A stretch of DNA of 64,000 nt, taken from NCBI RefSeq assembly GCF_013374095.1, contig NZ_AP022672.1, forward strand, positions 744,001 to 808,000, in the 5' to 3' direction. The translations under genes and the position numbers were made by a program. Below are positions 63,025 to 64,000 of the stretch, one piece after another. A model generated the notes under the pieces. That model was not told where the DNA came from. It worked only from the letters and a program-made list of their open reading frames with translations, and did not search any database. This stretch comes from Sphingomonas sp. HMP6. Its GTDB lineage: Bacteria; Pseudomonadota; Alphaproteobacteria; Sphingomonadales; Sphingomonadaceae. The number at the start of each line of letters is the position of its first letter. The first letter of the stretch is position 1.

Positions 63025-63327
63025 ATGTCAGTCACCATCGCAACCGTCACCAAGATCGCGAGCCTAGCCCGGATCGCCATCACCGAGGAAGAGGCCGCGC
63101 GGATTGCGCCGGAGCTCGAGAACATCATGGGCTGGATCGAACAATTGGGCGAGGTCGATACGACCGACGTCGCGCCGATGATGGCGGTGATCCCCAACCA
63201 TCTCCGGCTGCGCGACGATGTCGTCAATGCCGATCCGCTGACCGGCGGCAATATCCGCGACGCGGTGCTCGCAAACGCCCCGCAGGGCGAACACGGCTTC
63301 TTCACCGTGCCGAAGGTGATCGAATAA
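63025..63327 (+). CDS. gatC: Asp-tRNA(Asn)/Glu-tRNA(Gln) amidotransferase subunit C
   Basis: A 100-residue small subunit that clamps GatA to GatB in the transamidase that makes Gln-tRNA and/or Asn-tRNA. Conserved [31 protein letters not shown] at the N-terminal half, and LRLRDDVV toward the end. Stop overlaps the gatA start by one base (TAATGA). Confidence 0.97.
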   Translation: MSVTIATVTKIASLARIAITEEEAARIAPELENIMGWIEQLGEVDTTDVAPMMAVIPNHLRLRDDVVNADPLTGGNIRDAVLANAPQGEHGFFTVPKVIE

Positions 63328-64000
63328 TGACCGACCTTACTGATCTCGGCGTTGCCGCCATCCGTGACGGCGTACGCGACGGCACGTTTTCCGCGCGCGA
63401 AGTGGCCGAGGGCTTCATCGCCAACGTCTCGAACGCCAAGGCGCTGAATGCGTTTCTGGTCGAAACCCCGGATCACGCGCTCGCCGCTGCCGATGCCGCC
63501 GATGCCGCGCGCGCGGCGGGCGAGACGTTGAAGCCGCTCGCGGGCGTGCCGATCGGCATGAAGGATTTGTTCTGCACCAAGGGGGTGCCGACCACCGCCG
63601 CGAGCTTGATCCTCGAGACGTTTACGCCGCCCTATGAATCGACCGTCTCCGCCAATTTGTGGGCGGCGGGCGCGGGGATGCTCGGCAAGCTGAACATGGA
63701 TCAGTTCGCGATGGGATCGTCCAACGAGACCTCCGCGTTCGGCAACGTCATCTCGCCGTGGCGGCGCAATGACGGCGGCAACGCGCCGCTTGCGCCCGGC
63801 GGCTCCTCGGGGGGAAGCTCCTCGGCAATTGCCGCGCGGCTGTGCCCGGCGGCGACCGGCACCGATACCGGCGGATCGATCCGCCAGCCTGCCGCCTTTA
63901 CCGGCATCAGCGGGATCAAGCCGACCTATGGCCGCTGCTCGCGCTGGGGCACGATTGCGTTTGCCTCCTCGCTAGACCAGGCCGGTCCGATGGCGCGCGA
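63327..64000 (+). CDS. gatA: Asp-tRNA(Asn)/Glu-tRNA(Gln) amidotransferase subunit A (3' end outside window)
   Basis: The amidase subunit, open to the last base of the window, so about 224 of an expected roughly 490 residues are visible. The amidase-signature triad region is present: catalytic Lys79 in [11 protein letters not shown], the cis-Ser in [11 protein letters not shown] (about 157-167) and the nucleophile Ser in [11 protein letters not shown] (about 180-190). ATG 63327 overlaps the gatC stop. gatB is presumably downstream. Confidence 0.96.
   Translation, partial: MTDLTDLGVAAIRDGVRDGTFSAREVAEGFIANVSNAKALNAFLVETPDHALAAADAADAARAAGETLKPLAGVPIGMKDLFCTKGVPTTAASLILETFTPPYESTVSANLWAAGAGMLGKLNMDQFAMGSSNETSAFGNVISPWRRNDGGNAPLAPGGSSGGSSSAIAARLCPAATGTDTGGSIRQPAAFTGISGIKPTYGRCSRWGTIAFASSLDQAGPMAR

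Overview
The window reads as a stretch of chromosome from a sphingomonad (Sphingomonas or a close relative, Alphaproteobacteria). This rests on high GC in third codon positions, dense gene packing with many 4-base ATGA/TTGA/GTGA overlaps, and family-level recognition: a vitamin-free TonB receptor architecture, NodT-type efflux lipoprotein, a pyrB gene coupled to a catalytically dead dihydroorotase, a ParA-SPOR cluster, and several palindromic dispersed repeats. The genus is inferred from gene content only; no 16S gene is present. Almost everything is chromosomal and intact; the only clear mobile element is one complete IS1380-family insertion sequence (29948-31584) with visible ends and a CTAG target duplication.

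Layout. 1-4.3 kb: end of a GNAT acetyltransferase, thiolase, prepilin peptidase, a small secreted protein and an aldehyde dehydrogenase. 4.4-8.8 kb: a minus-strand aromatic catabolism run, hppD and hmgA (tyrosine to maleylacetoacetate), followed directly by a translationally coupled pair of unusual families, YqcI/YcgG and DUF1989, with a divergent MarR regulator whose likely operator covers the hppD start codon. 9-17.4 kb: malate synthase G, then tamA-tamB (outer membrane assembly). 17.5-25.1 kb: a Baeyer-Villiger-type monooxygenase, a TetR-regulated EmrAB-NodT tripartite pump, and acetylornithine deacetylase. 25.1-29.9 kb: a 430-base non-coding stretch with stacked inverted repeats and a candidate 17-residue peptide, then an EAL phosphodiesterase, a TPR hybrid histidine kinase and a single-domain response regulator, ending at the IS.

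31.6-37.7 kb: AraC regulator, DUF1223 protein, methyltransferase, comF, grxC-nitrilase-DUF1178 operon, DUF5990 protein, tRNA-Arg(CCT) and a SWIB protein. 37.8-45.5 kb: a large TonB-dependent receptor, the folate operon folE-SDR-folB, an orphan low-GC gene, leuA and a BLUF photoreceptor. 45.5-51.9 kb: YceI, the branched-chain amino acid genes ilvC, ilvN, ilvB with a 70-residue two-helix membrane protein wedged between ilvB and ilvN, then miaA and serB. 52-56.6 kb: two small orphan genes and a cell-envelope/positioning neighbourhood made of a Sel1-SPOR protein diverging from a ParA ATPase, a ribbon-helix-helix-like partner and a TPR-SPOR protein. 56.6-64 kb: pyrX-pyrB, hemerythrin, ruvX-DUF3089, DUF4153 and gatC-gatA (cut by the window end).

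For novelty the strongest candidates are the ParA/RHH-like/SPOR cluster (possible envelope-linked positioning system), the YqcI/YcgG-DUF1989 pair (possible N-hydroxylation chemistry outside a known biosynthetic cluster), the membrane miniprotein inside the ilv operon, and two probably leaderless promoters with palindromic operators (hppD and the TetR gene). None is proven by sequence alone.
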